Source: Pirellulaceae bacterium (GTDB taxonomy: Bacteria; Planctomycetota; Planctomycetia; Pirellulales; Pirellulaceae). From it: 64,000 nt of DNA. Where the stretch lies: positions 1,116,001-1,180,000 of the forward strand of contig JAHBXT010000002.1 in NCBI GenBank assembly GCA_019636385.1, read 5' to 3'. This document shows, in pieces, positions 17,323 through 26,051 of the stretch. The position numbers were made by a program, and so were the translations under genes. Under the pieces are notes generated by a model. That model was not told where the DNA came from, did not search any database, and saw nothing but the letters and a program-made list of their open reading frames with translations. Numbering within the stretch: the first letter of the stretch is position 1; every line of letters begins with the position of its first letter.

Positions 17323-19272
17323 ATGAGTGTGGAGCTACCTAGAGTACTGATCATCGACGACCTGTTTGGTCGCCACCTTCCCAACGGAACGAACGAAGAT
17401 CGAGACAATCTATGTGCGTCGTTCATGTTGCGCGACGTTACCGGTGAGATCCTTCCCGGCAGGAAAACCGTCTCTCGCCAAAAGATAAAGTCCCCCATCG
17501 CCGAGGCAGTGTTCATTCGTGGGCAAACTCCTGTTTGCCCAAGCGACGGCGACGAGGTTGAAAATGACCTTGAAGGTACGCTGCAAATTGTCAACCAACT
17601 ATGGGCCGGTACCCAACGAGGCTCTAAGCGGTTGTCCCTGTTGCTGCTGGATCTATGCTTCTACACGGGCGTCGTGACCGGCAAGATCAGTTCAGCGGTC
17701 GGAGGAAGCGGGAGCAATAAGGCCGAGCCTGGTATGCCAGAAGGGCGAGCGGACGATATCACCCCCAAGGACTTCTTCGGGCTTAAGTTGCTTAAAGCCA
17801 TCCATGCACGTTACCCAGATCTGCCGATCGTTATCTTGTCCAGCCAAGATCGCGACAAGGTAAGCCAAGAGTATTCCGCTCATGGTGCACTCGGGTTTCT
17901 CCCAAGAACGGCTCCTGATGGCGATGAGCAACTGCGGACCTTTCTCGATCGACATGGATTGCTTCCGGAGCCTCACGGTTTGATTGTCGGGCGGAGCTTG
18001 CCGCTGTTAAAGGCTCTCCGAGGCGTTCGCCGGACGGCTTACAACGATTCGCGTGACAACATTCTAATCCGTGGCGAACGGGGTGTGGGTAAGGAAGAGT
18101 TCTCGCGATACATCCACCGCGTTCATCCAACTCGCGCTCGCAAAGATATCATCTCGGTAAACTCGGCAGTGCTCACCACGGGCCTATATGCCAGCGAATT
18201 ATTTGGTATTGAGAAACGCAAGGCGACCGGCGTTGACAAGCACGAAGGTGCGGCTGTGAGAGCGCATCAAGGCGACCTGTTCTTTGACGAAGTTAAGGAC
18301 ATGATCCCTGAGGCGCAAGCGGCCTTACTTCGGTTCTTGGAGGAAGGTACCTTCACACCAACCGGTGCCAAGGAAGAGCGTGAAGTCGATGTTCGGGTGA
18401 TTTCAGCGACAAATGCCGACTTGGAACTGTACGCGGCAACCAGTCGTTTTCGTGAAGACTTGCTGGATCGGCTCCGTCGTGGCGGTACGATCTTCTTGCC
18501 GCCGCTTCGCGATCGAAAGGAAGACATCCCGCTGTTGGCCTTTTCATTTTTGCGAAAGGCAGAAGAGAGCCTGAGTTCTTCATCCGTCGTCGGCAAACTG
18601 AAGCCGCTGACCCGGCATTTTTCGGACGAGGCTTTATCGCTGCTGATGGCAGACGATTGGCCTGGCAATATTCGCGTTCTACGCGATGTGATCACCAAGG
18701 TCGTTAAGGACAACGACGTCGAATTCGTTTTCCCTGCGCAGATCGAAAAGGCCAGGCAGGACTTGGGTCTGGAGCGTTCGGTTGTGACAGTGCCTGCGAC
18801 CACCGAACGGGCTGCACCGGAACATGCCAAGACCCCAGATGTTACCATTGAAGAACCGATAGGCTCGACGACCGCAATATCGCTGAAGCAGCCCAAGAAC
18901 CTGGCCGAATTGATCGCCACGATGCGAGATTTTGAGTTCGATTTATCCGACCCCGACTTGCTCTACAACCAGCTCGACAAGCTTGACGAAGCGGCTGCGA
19001 AATTGGTTGTTGGCTACCTGCTGGCGAGTCTACGGATGCATAAAGACCATGCCACTGGGGAGCCTGAAATCACGAAAGCGATGCAGTTCCTAACTGGTAA
19101 CAGAAAACTTAGTACTTCGGCCGCCTACGATGCCATCAAGCGGCTGATGAAACGCAATTCGAATGTCCTGGAAGCAGCGATGCATGAACCGCTCTTGAAA
19201 AAAGCCTACGATCAAGCCGAAGCGAATCGTCCGACAAATCGCAAGAAAATGAGTAACAGCACGGATGAGTAA
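17323..19272 (+). CDS. Receiver-AAA+ protein resembling NtrC but with a degenerate GAFTGA loop
   Basis: 649 residues, ATG at 17323. An N-terminal receiver has VLIIDD (acidic pair), LLLLDLC (candidate phospho-Asp near residue 110) and IVILSSQDRD, with a large insert before the Asp strand. The lysine position reads LPRT, so Lys is replaced by Arg. The central domain is AAA+ of the bacterial enhancer-binding type: Walker A GERGVGKE (about 250), Walker B GDLFFDEV (about 320), and FREDLLDRL with the sensor arginines. The sigma54-contacting GAFTGA loop reads RKATGV instead. The C-terminus has ARQ-rich linkers and no clear Fis helix-turn-helix. It probably does not remodel sigma54 holoenzyme. It overlaps the next gene by 8 bp. 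Confidence 0.72.
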   Translation: MSVELPRVLIIDDLFGRHLPNGTNEDRDNLCASFMLRDVTGEILPGRKTVSRQKIKSPIAEAVFIRGQTPVCPSDGDEVENDLEGTLQIVNQLWAGTQRGSKRLSLLLLDLCFYTGVVTGKISSAVGGSGSNKAEPGMPEGRADDITPKDFFGLKLLKAIHARYPDLPIVILSSQDRDKVSQEYSAHGALGFLPRTAPDGDEQLRTFLDRHGLLPEPHGLIVGRSLPLLKALRGVRRTAYNDSRDNILIRGERGVGKEEFSRYIHRVHPTRARKDIISVNSAVLTTGLYASELFGIEKRKATGVDKHEGAAVRAHQGDLFFDEVKDMIPEAQAALLRFLEEGTFTPTGAKEEREVDVRVISATNADLELYAATSRFREDLLDRLRRGGTIFLPPLRDRKEDIPLLAFSFLRKAEESLSSSSVVGKLKPLTRHFSDEALSLLMADDWPGNIRVLRDVITKVVKDNDVEFVFPAQIEKARQDLGLERSVVTVPATTERAAPEHAKTPDVTIEEPIGSTTAISLKQPKNLAELIATMRDFEFDLSDPDLLYNQLDKLDEAAAKLVVGYLLASLRMHKDHATGEPEITKAMQFLTGNRKLSTSAAYDAIKRLMKRNSNVLEAAMHEPLLKKAYDQAEANRPTNRKKMSNSTDE

Positions 19273-21544
19273 GTCTATTGTCGCCATCCACAACACGAAC
19301 GCTTGTGGGACTGCCCTGAAGCAAGTCCTGCAATTGTTGCTTCGTGTCGAGGTAAAGCCGTTTCAAGTCGGCCCGGAAGAATCGATTGCCGAAGTGTTGC
19401 CAAGATTGAACCAGATTTGCTCGGACACGGATACCATCTATATCAACGGCGGATTGGTATTCAAACAATCGCGGCAGACGAGGTCACACTTGGGTGGGCT
19501 AGAGTTTCTATTGCACCTCCGTTTGACTGCCGATCTCCTTCCGCTCTCGCGGCTCTCGGCCGTGATCGGTGCGTTTGAAGATCCGGTAGATCTGATTCGC
19601 CGAACGCCTGACAATTGCCTGATTTGTTCGCCGGGGACGGGGTATCTGAACCCGTTGCGTTTGTTTGCTGGGATTCATGCATTGCTGAACAACAGTGGTT
19701 ATGACGACAATTTGCCTCGGAAGATCATCCCGTATATTTCCCTAACAGAATTCGATGAGCAGCGGGGGTCGCACGGGCTACTGAATCGGCTGGGAATCGG
19801 AAAACTTCTTTCGGAATGCGCGGCAGATGTCGTCGGCATGGAGCATCCTCTTGTAGCTCAATATCAAGAGTTGCTCGCGACTGATCTTTGGGCTAAGAAA
19901 GCAAAGGCTCTTAAGCCTCATTGGATAGCTTCGAAGGCAGCCAAGCCGGATGAGTTGCTCGAGCTGCGTCAACGGTTTCTCGCGTTCAAGGGACGTCCGA
20001 CGGCCGTCTACATTGATGATGAACACGTTCACGGGTGGTCGCTGGGGCTTTATATGACGCTCACAGGGCAAACGTGTAGCCACGAACCATTTCAGGGAAC
20101 AGGGACGAGTTACTCGCCTTGCGGGCGAATGACTTGCATTGACAACCGTGACGATGCTGTCACGTTTTTCGAACAACAACTTGCTGACTTTGAAGCCAAA
20201 CTGGAGCAGTGGTCGGAAGCGGATCATAAGTCAATGTTGACCGTGGTTGCAGCCAAGAAGGCGAAGGCTAATGCTACGCGCTTGAAGCAGGAGCTTCAGC
20301 AAGCGGCCAACGAACGACAAGCGACCGAGAAGACGCTGAATGCTGCCAAGTCCAGAGCAGTCGCTCAGCAGCTTACCTGTGCTGAGCAGATCGCCGCATT
20401 CAAAGACTTAGCCTGGCAAGTCGCTGACGTTGAGGACGCGCCTGGGCTTGGACTGCTTGAAAGCGTACCTGAATTGCGCAAGATCCTGCCAACGTTCCAA
20501 GAGTCCATTGCCGCTTACGAAAAGGCCGCTCGTGCAGCCCAGCAAGCTGAGGAAGCGTTTACTAAAGCATCCACTCGACATGCGCGACTCACGGCCGAAA
20601 GCCGAGAGGCTGATGTCGCTTCAACCGCGCTCGAGAAGGAGAGCATCGAAGCAGGCGCCTTGAAAGCGAAATTGGAGAAGGAGATCTCCACAACTTATCC
20701 ATGTAGTGTGACCTTTCTCGATCTTCGACTAAATCCTCGGGCCGATGAAACCTGTCCTATCGAGGAAACGACAGGAATGTCCGTACTTCACCACATCAAA
20801 AATACGTTTCCGTTCATGCCTATTGTGATGATGACGGCATCGCAACAAGCATCTTCATCGGAAACAGTTAGGTTAGTTGGCGCAACTGGTTACTGGATCA
20901 AAGGAGTCCATGACGGCGAGCAGTTCACACGAGTACTGGACTTGGCATTGGATCAAGCTGAGCTTCGTGAGCATTGGGTCAAGTTGCGGATGCTCCAGGA
21001 GAAACAAGTGTGGTGGTGCGCGGAACTCAGCGGCAACATCAAGACTCGAAATCTGTTCCATCCTGAAGAAGAGATTTGTGCTGAAGAGCGGTTGAATGGC
21101 TTACGATACGGAAATCGGCTAAACGGATCATTTGAACACAGGCTAACGATTCTCGAGAAACTTGAGGAGGCGCTATTGCTGCTTTGGCAATTTGGGAAAG
21201 TCCAACAGTCGGAATCTATGGATCGTCGAGATCACCCCTTCGACCAAGTTGTGCTAATGATGGGGCAGATTCAAGAGTTGCGTTTCAGAAACGTCAAAGA
21301 CAAAGACTGGGAAAAGGTTTACTCGTACATCGGCACCCTGGCCGGGAATATCGAACGCGAATTGCGTCGATTTCGTAATGATCTCGCCCACTCGAAAGAT
21401 CCATTCAAAAGTCGACAGGATGCAAAGGAGTTCGCGATAAAATTTCTCCAATACACGCTCGATGCTCTGCTAATGAACCGACCGCCGAAAGTCGAAGAGA
21501 TTGACGAATTGTTTGAAGCGGAAATGGGCTTGGAATCGCTTTAG
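19265..21544 (+). CDS. Split-receiver coiled-coil protein with C-terminal HEPN-like motif
   Basis: 759 residues, overlapping the previous gene. Residues 1-220 form a pseudo-receiver-like region (SIVAIHNTN onward, then LICSPGTGYL). A second receiver begins at TAVYIDDEHVHGW (about 243-255), but its phospho-Asp strand, VTFLDLRLN, appears only near residue 483. The gap holds a roughly 160-residue coiled coil rich in Ala, Lys and Glu. The Thr strand (PIVMMTAS) and the Lys strand (GYWIKG) follow normally. The C-terminal 130 residues are helical and end in RFRNDLAHS (about 702-710), which fits the Rx4H motif of HEPN ribonucleases. It is a candidate effector controlled by its receivers; this is inference. 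Confidence 0.6.
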   Translation: MSKSIVAIHNTNACGTALKQVLQLLLRVEVKPFQVGPEESIAEVLPRLNQICSDTDTIYINGGLVFKQSRQTRSHLGGLEFLLHLRLTADLLPLSRLSAVIGAFEDPVDLIRRTPDNCLICSPGTGYLNPLRLFAGIHALLNNSGYDDNLPRKIIPYISLTEFDEQRGSHGLLNRLGIGKLLSECAADVVGMEHPLVAQYQELLATDLWAKKAKALKPHWIASKAAKPDELLELRQRFLAFKGRPTAVYIDDEHVHGWSLGLYMTLTGQTCSHEPFQGTGTSYSPCGRMTCIDNRDDAVTFFEQQLADFEAKLEQWSEADHKSMLTVVAAKKAKANATRLKQELQQAANERQATEKTLNAAKSRAVAQQLTCAEQIAAFKDLAWQVADVEDAPGLGLLESVPELRKILPTFQESIAAYEKAARAAQQAEEAFTKASTRHARLTAESREADVASTALEKESIEAGALKAKLEKEISTTYPCSVTFLDLRLNPRADETCPIEETTGMSVLHHIKNTFPFMPIVMMTASQQASSSETVRLVGATGYWIKGVHDGEQFTRVLDLALDQAELREHWVKLRMLQEKQVWWCAELSGNIKTRNLFHPEEEICAEERLNGLRYGNRLNGSFEHRLTILEKLEEALLLLWQFGKVQQSESMDRRDHPFDQVVLMMGQIQELRFRNVKDKDWEKVYSYIGTLAGNIERELRRFRNDLAHSKDPFKSRQDAKEFAIKFLQYTLDALLMNRPPKVEEIDELFEAEMGLESL

Positions 21545-21632
21545 CAGGAATGGTGTTCAGGAGCAGTGTTTTGGTTATCGAATCCAATTTCCGGCATTGA
21601 CGGCTATCTATTTTGGGAGGGATTGTAGACTT

Positions 21633-22877
21633 CTACTCAAGAGATTGCTTTCTCCGTCTGCCCTGTTTTGGTTTAGGGGGATTGATGTACTGCGTGCTGC
21701 AGAGGAATACTTGCATTTTCACATCGTAATGAGATAATTTCTTGCCGTTCTTTGGGTGCTTGGAAAGGACTGGATCTAGTTCATCAGTTCGTAACTGAAA
21801 AGTTTCGCGCAGCCGCTTTCTCAATTCGCTCGCCGTTTTCTTCTCATTATTGTCACCGACGGCGGGACCACCTTGTGCGTTAATAATTTTGCTCCTAGCT
21901 ATACTAAGCAAGAAATCTTGATGCACGTCCGTTAAATTTGGCGATCCCACTTTATTAATGGTTGTTGTACTTTTAGGTGCCGCACATTCCTGGGCGGTAT
22001 CCGGCTTCGACCGAAGCACGACGAAACCTTTGGAAATCTCAAGGGCCGTGTCAAAAGCCTCCTGCGCTTCGCGACAGTAAAATTGGTATGCCGCGTTCTT
22101 AAATGAATCTACGTCGCCAAATTCATCTGGATCTGGCCATGGCTTCCAAATTTTTACTTTCGCCAAGTACTTCAGGCACTCCTCAAAAAAGTCAAACCGC
22201 ACAACGCGTTGCCTAGGGTCTGCAAATAAAGTCCCCTTTTCGTCATGCCCTTCGAAATACGCGTCGTCCAGCACAATCATCACACACAGACTTGGGAGCT
22301 CCGGGGCTACTAGCTGAGATTTGCGCAGCTCTGTAAGTTTGAAGAGACTTGCACGCGATAATTGCCGTTCAATGTACGCGATCTGCTCTACGACGGTGGT
22401 CTCCTCCAAGGGGGCTTTGGGGAAATACCGAAACGCGGTTTCGAACTGCGACTGAAGTTCTGAGCCCAGAGTTATTCTCGCGCGTGCAATTCCCTCTTTG
22501 TCGCCCGCCGAAAAAGCTGCAGGCAATTCGCTATCGCTGCTAGCTCCGCTTACCACGATCAAAGCCGCACCTCGCTGAAGCGACTTCACCTTGTCAAGCA
22601 CATCAAGACCAGTAACGGCTATGCTGGTATCCATTCCGTGGATACCTAGGCTTTCTCTCGATCCTAGGTTGATGTCCAACGATACAAGATTAAAGAACTG
22701 TGGACGTGACGTCATCAGATCGACGGCTTCCGCAGCAGTCGCTGCAGTGTAAATGTTTTGACAGTCTTGTTCTGTGCCAAAGAGCAACCTGGTGTACATA
22801 GCCTTCAGTGCACGCCGCCAGTCAGCGCGATCTTCGACAATCAGTATGTTGTACGTATGCGGTGTGAATTCGGCCAT
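21633..22877 (-). CDS. Response regulator receiver protein with unknown output domain
   Basis: 414 residues. The ATG at 22877 follows GGGAG. The receiver is complete: ILIVEDRADW (acidic pair), LVSLDINLG (phospho-Asp near residue 69), LIVVSGASSD (Ser/Thr) and RYFPKAP (Lys). The output region (about residues 190-414) contains LPSLCVMIVLDDAYF and ends in a basic tail (PKPKQGRRRKQ). No DNA-binding fold is obvious. It is the last gene of a six-gene minus-strand operon and converges on the split-receiver gene with an 88-bp gap. Confidence 0.72.
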   Translation of the reverse strand: MAEFTPHTYNILIVEDRADWRRALKAMYTRLLFGTEQDCQNIYTAATAAEAVDLMTSRPQFFNLVSLDINLGSRESLGIHGMDTSIAVTGLDVLDKVKSLQRGAALIVVSGASSDSELPAAFSAGDKEGIARARITLGSELQSQFETAFRYFPKAPLEETTVVEQIAYIERQLSRASLFKLTELRKSQLVAPELPSLCVMIVLDDAYFEGHDEKGTLFADPRQRVVRFDFFEECLKYLAKVKIWKPWPDPDEFGDVDSFKNAAYQFYCREAQEAFDTALEISKGFVVLRSKPDTAQECAAPKSTTTINKVGSPNLTDVHQDFLLSIARSKIINAQGGPAVGDNNEKKTASELRKRLRETFQLRTDELDPVLSKHPKNGKKLSHYDVKMQVFLCSTQYINPPKPKQGRRRKQSLE

Positions 22878-22878
22878 G

Positions 22879-23619
22879 TCAGTCTCCCATTTTGTAGTCA
22901 GCCATCAACTCGCCTAGACGAACCAGTTTCATCGAGATGCTTGTCACCGAGGGGCAATCCAGTTCGTCGATCTCTCGACCGAGCGATTCGATTTGGCGAA
23001 TCACTTCCGTATGAGGAAGTAGTCGCTTCAAAATCTCGTTATCCGTGACCTTAAAAATCGCTTCCTTCAACTTGTTCAACGCAGCAGCGACATCTCCATT
23101 CTCCAGATTCCGTGAGGCCATATCGACTGATTGCCAGAAGGTACCAAGCCCAGCTCTTTCCGCCGTTAGCGCCCATGCTCCAGGATACAATTCACCTACT
23201 CGATCAATCGCGGTCAATAGTTCCAAGAGAAGCGTTGGAAAAGACACCACGGCATGCCCAGACAGATTCTTGTAGATCGGATTACCCAAAAGCACCTCGG
23301 CTGCATCCTTGCTTGACGGCACTACTACTAAGCCACCGATCCACGACGCCTCATTGCCCAAATTTCGCCGCCTCAATGTGCAGTGGAGGTTGAAAACTTG
23401 TTGATCTAAACTGTCACTTCTCATTGGCGTCAGCAATATTACAGGGCATGAACGGAACTCTTCGTCCATTCGCAACAGATAGTTGACGTCTGTAGGGGAA
23501 CGTAAGATGGTCGTGGAATAACCTAGCCAGCCTTCAATTTGTTGCCTCACGGCAGAAGCAAAACAGCCTATACTGTCAAGACAATCCAGTATGACCGCGT
23601 GTTCAAAACTCATACGCAT
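22879..23619 (-). CDS. Pseudo-receiver protein
   Basis: 246 residues, ending 1 bp before the next start. The alternating strands suggest a receiver-like fold: HAVILDCLDS (one acidic residue retained), CPVILLTPMRSD at the phospho-Asp strand with Thr in place of Asp, GLVVVPSSKD at the switch strand, and HAVVSFP at the Lys strand with Lys absent. The C-terminal 100 residues are helical (ALNKLKEAIFKV). It is probably a non-phosphorylatable receiver homologue acting as a protein-binding module in the same operon as two intact receivers. The fold call is inference from strand pattern. Confidence 0.45.
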   Translation of the reverse strand: MRMSFEHAVILDCLDSIGCFASAVRQQIEGWLGYSTTILRSPTDVNYLLRMDEEFRSCPVILLTPMRSDSLDQQVFNLHCTLRRRNLGNEASWIGGLVVVPSSKDAAEVLLGNPIYKNLSGHAVVSFPTLLLELLTAIDRVGELYPGAWALTAERAGLGTFWQSVDMASRNLENGDVAAALNKLKEAIFKVTDNEILKRLLPHTEVIRQIESLGREIDELDCPSVTSISMKLVRLGELMADYKMGD

Positions 23620-23663
23620 GCCGGCTCTTGATCGCGAGTCCGCGTTACTTGTGTTGCTCCCAG

Positions 23664-24086
23664 CTACTGCAATCGCTCCGGGAAATTTTTAAATATCTTT
23701 TCAGCGTCTTCGTGCAGAAGTGCCGTCTTCTGAACGATCGGAGTATAGGGGTTATACTCTTTGATAGCCTTAATTGCTGGGTGGGAAGTGTCGCTAATGC
23801 CTGTATAATAGATAATGCACGGTGCTTGTGGACCGGCAGCGAACTTCTTCTCCATTTTTTCTGTGAGTGAAGGACCAGGAGAAGTTGTGATGCCGCTGGG
23901 GCTTTTGTCCAGGATGTCCATGATCACAACATCCGGGTACCCGTGTAACTGATATTGATGTTCGGCCTCATTAAAATTCGCGACACTAATCAACACGAAG
24001 CCCCTCTTCTCCAGAAAGCTCTTGAGAACCGGGAAACGCTCTGGGTCGCCTCGGTACTCATCATCCACATGGATAACAATCGTCAT
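23664..24086 (-). CDS. Stand-alone receiver (CheY-like) protein
   Basis: 140 residues, the size of a single receiver domain. The start at 24086 is preferred because AGGAG lies 7 nt upstream; an ATG at 24092 would overlap the previous stop (ATGA). Motifs are complete: IVIHVDDEYRG (acidic pair), VVIMDILDK (phospho-Asp), IIYYTGIS (Thr) and IVQKTAL (Lys, followed by Thr instead of Pro). An insert of about 20 residues follows the Asp strand. It should be phosphorylatable and may shuttle phosphate or toggle one of the neighbouring pseudo-receivers. Confidence 0.75.
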   Translation of the reverse strand: MTIVIHVDDEYRGDPERFPVLKSFLEKRGFVLISVANFNEAEHQYQLHGYPDVVIMDILDKSPSGITTSPGPSLTEKMEKKFAAGPQAPCIIYYTGISDTSHPAIKAIKEYNPYTPIVQKTALLHEDAEKIFKNFPERLQ

Positions 24087-24088
24087 AG

Positions 24089-24685
24089 TCATTCTCCTAA
24101 GTTCATTTCTTGACAAAACCATTTTCGAAGACGCTCAGCAATTTTACTGTCGTTTGGATTAATCAACTCCCCGTTTTGGTAGAACGACCGACTAATCCTA
24201 CTGAAGAAATTGTTGATTTCATGGTGCAAACTTATCGCTTCGCCAAGCATTGCCCAAGAAGGCCGGCATTTCAAATCTGGCAGTACAGGCCAGCGATCTT
24301 CGCTATGAGTCATTTGCAGAAATACAGAAACAATTTCAGAGAACTCAACGGTTTGTTCCCCTAAGAGCTCCAGCCATTTTGCCGGGGTAGTTTCCAGTTC
24401 GTTCGGGGTAGGAACAATGGCGATCGGCCCGGTGTAATTGAAAGGTGCGCATCTGAGTCTAGTCAACCACGCACTTGCTATTACAGCGTTGAAGTCCCTG
24501 CTGTTGGAAATCCCAATGACCGCGTTTGTCTGGAGCATGTCCCAGGCTCTCTTGTCATTGGAACCACTCAAGCTTGCGAAATTGCGATGATGAACCGTGA
24601 TCCCAAATCGGGCCGCGACAACTCTGATGGCTTCATTAACGGTGTTAAGGTCGGAGAACAGATCGATTCTTTTCATTTGTTCCAT
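24089..24685 (-). CDS. Hypothetical protein, possible pseudo-receiver
   Basis: 198 residues, with its ATG overlapping the end of the previous gene by 13 bp. Strand-like segments RIDLFSD, AVIGISNSRDF and GPIAIVPTPNE are spaced like a flavodoxin/receiver fold, with Asn in the phospho-Asp strand. The C-terminus holds a helical segment, LHHEINNFFSRISRSF. I do not recognise a family. Overlap with both neighbours shows it is translated as part of the same operon. Confidence 0.55.
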   Translation of the reverse strand: MEQMKRIDLFSDLNTVNEAIRVVAARFGITVHHRNFASLSGSNDKRAWDMLQTNAVIGISNSRDFNAVIASAWLTRLRCAPFNYTGPIAIVPTPNELETTPAKWLELLGEQTVEFSEIVSVFLQMTHSEDRWPVLPDLKCRPSWAMLGEAISLHHEINNFFSRISRSFYQNGELINPNDSKIAERLRKWFCQEMNLGE

Positions 24686-25263
24686 GCCACATTGGTAATC
24701 CTAGCCTTGTTGCCGCTACGCGGCGTGAACTCAACGACATCACCCGTTTTCAGCGAGCCTTTGCAATTACGTTTCCGAGCCGTGAATGATTTCTCCAAAC
24801 TATAAATCGTCCCAGAGCCACCTGCAATCGATATGTTTGATACTACTCCCGTCAGTCGTTCTTCAACTTGATTTAGCTTCGCTTGTTGCAGCACCGAAGC
24901 CAGGACCAAGATCTCGGGACCCGACATCGACTCTGCTGCCGCCTGCAGTGCCACAGCAATCGAGTTGCCCGCAGTTGTCATTTGATTCCTATCCAATGAC
25001 ATGGCAACCGACGTGCCAGTGGCTATCACTTGTGAAATATTGCCACGAACTAAACAACGGTGATCTACCAATAACCGATTGGCTGACGAAAACAGAATGA
25101 TTGAAAGTGAATGTTCGACGCAAGCAATTGATAGAGAAAGTACCGTTACGGCTTCAATGTACTGTGCATCTTCGCGCGTGACGGTTTCGCTACCTTGGGT
25201 AGCCATTTCGCACCAAGTTTCGATCTTATCTCGTTCGCTTTGATTTATTGACCAAGTGATCAA
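24673..25263 (-). CDS. Hypothetical protein with C-terminal OB/cold-shock-like domain
   Basis: 196 residues, probably starting at TTG 25263; an ATG at 25206 is an alternative. The first 145 residues are helical and unassigned. The last 45 read as a small beta-barrel like cold-shock domains: GGSGTIYSLEKSF, then GDVVEFTPRSGNKARITNV, matching the GD-V-F...A-NV pattern. The RNP-1/RNP-2 aromatics of CspA are not visible, so nucleic-acid binding is uncertain. It is the second gene of the minus-strand receiver operon. Confidence 0.5.
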   Translation of the reverse strand: MITWSINQSERDKIETWCEMATQGSETVTREDAQYIEAVTVLSLSIACVEHSLSIILFSSANRLLVDHRCLVRGNISQVIATGTSVAMSLDRNQMTTAGNSIAVALQAAAESMSGPEILVLASVLQQAKLNQVEERLTGVVSNISIAGGSGTIYSLEKSFTARKRNCKGSLKTGDVVEFTPRSGNKARITNVAWNK

Positions 25264-25275
25264 AGTCGACTTGCC

Positions 25276-25569
25276 CTACAGGAAAACTACCGAAGATAGG
25301 GCAACCCAATCGAATGCCGTAAGGTGCTTGTCGGCTTCGGGAAGGTCGCTCCTCCGGTCCGGCCCATCGGCCACCACGATTAGAAAATCACCGCTGGAGA
25401 ACGCTCGGGACTTGAGGCTGGCATCCAATTCCCATAAGCCGGTGAAATCGTCGCGGTAGAATACGCCAATCCTGCTGTTGAGTGCCCGACTGGTACCTTT
25501 CATGCACACCGCGAGCGCCTTCTGGAACGCAGTCATTACAGGGTTAGATGGATTTGCTCGAGGTGGCAT
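25276..25569 (-). CDS. Small hypothetical protein, first gene of the minus-strand operon
   Basis: 97 residues from the ATG at 25569; a TTG 9 bp earlier is also possible. It ends 12 bp before the next gene. The sequence contains IGVFYRDDFTGLWELD and FSSGDFLIVVADG, a beta-rich pattern that loosely recalls ubiquitin-like folds, but no family can be claimed. It is kept as a gene because of its tight spacing and codon usage like its neighbours. Confidence 0.4.
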   Translation of the reverse strand: MPPRANPSNPVMTAFQKALAVCMKGTSRALNSRIGVFYRDDFTGLWELDASLKSRAFSSGDFLIVVADGPDRRSDLPEADKHLTAFDWVALSSVVFL

Positions 25570-25829
25570 TGCAATCAAGGGCGTAAGACTCTTCGGATTT
25601 GGATGGGTGGCATTTTAACCCATTTTAAGGGGGAGTGTACGTCGGCAGCGTGTCAGTCACCGACGACAGCCAGCGCCGCCAACTTTCGCGGCTTCCCAAT
25701 CGGTAATGCTGGGCGAAGTTGGTCGCGTTTCAGGCGGAATCCGCCCTGATCGATTCCGAGCGTGGCGCAGGCAGGAGGCTCGGTGAGTGACGGTCGCCTG
25801 CACTGGAGACTGTGCGATTCCAGCTTCCC
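25570..25829. other. Divergent promoter region, no gene
   Basis: This spacer lies between the minus-strand receiver operon and the plus-strand GHKL-protease gene. It holds a near-repeat, CATTTTAACCCATTTTAAGGG (about 25611-25631, two ATTTTAA units), and a palindrome, GGCGGAATCCGCC (about 25735-25747). No coding sequence was recognised. It presumably carries the minus-operon promoter. Confidence 0.4.
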
Positions 25830-25940
25830 GGTTACGGATTGTCGCTAGTTAATGAGTGACAGAGACCGGAGTTTCCCCACTTTTGCTGCGGTTTCCCCCG
25901 CGATCCGGCCCTCATTGTCGTAACCACCGTTCCCATAACC
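25830..25940 (+). promoter_or_regulatory. Shared upstream element, copy A (before the GHKL-protease gene)
   Basis: GGTTACG (25830-25836), CGTAACC (25919-25925) and a CATAACC variant (25934-25940), with the same 15-bp offset between right boxes. Inside, AATGAG and CTCATT can pair, extending the hairpin. The last box ends exactly 111 bp before the ATG at 26052, the same as copy E before the VWA operon. Confidence 0.6.
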
Positions 25941-26051
25941 AGCGAATAAGTGTCGGGCAACATGCTCGATCTTCCCGCCCTCTGAGTCCCGTACCTCGCA
26001 CGGGCTTTGGGACCCGGAAGAAACCAAGATATCTACCCAGTGAGAAGAACA

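Noticed and set aside
17323..19272. Canonical sigma54 enhancer-binding regulator
   Set aside because: GAFTGA is replaced by RKATGV and no DNA-binding C-terminus is visible.
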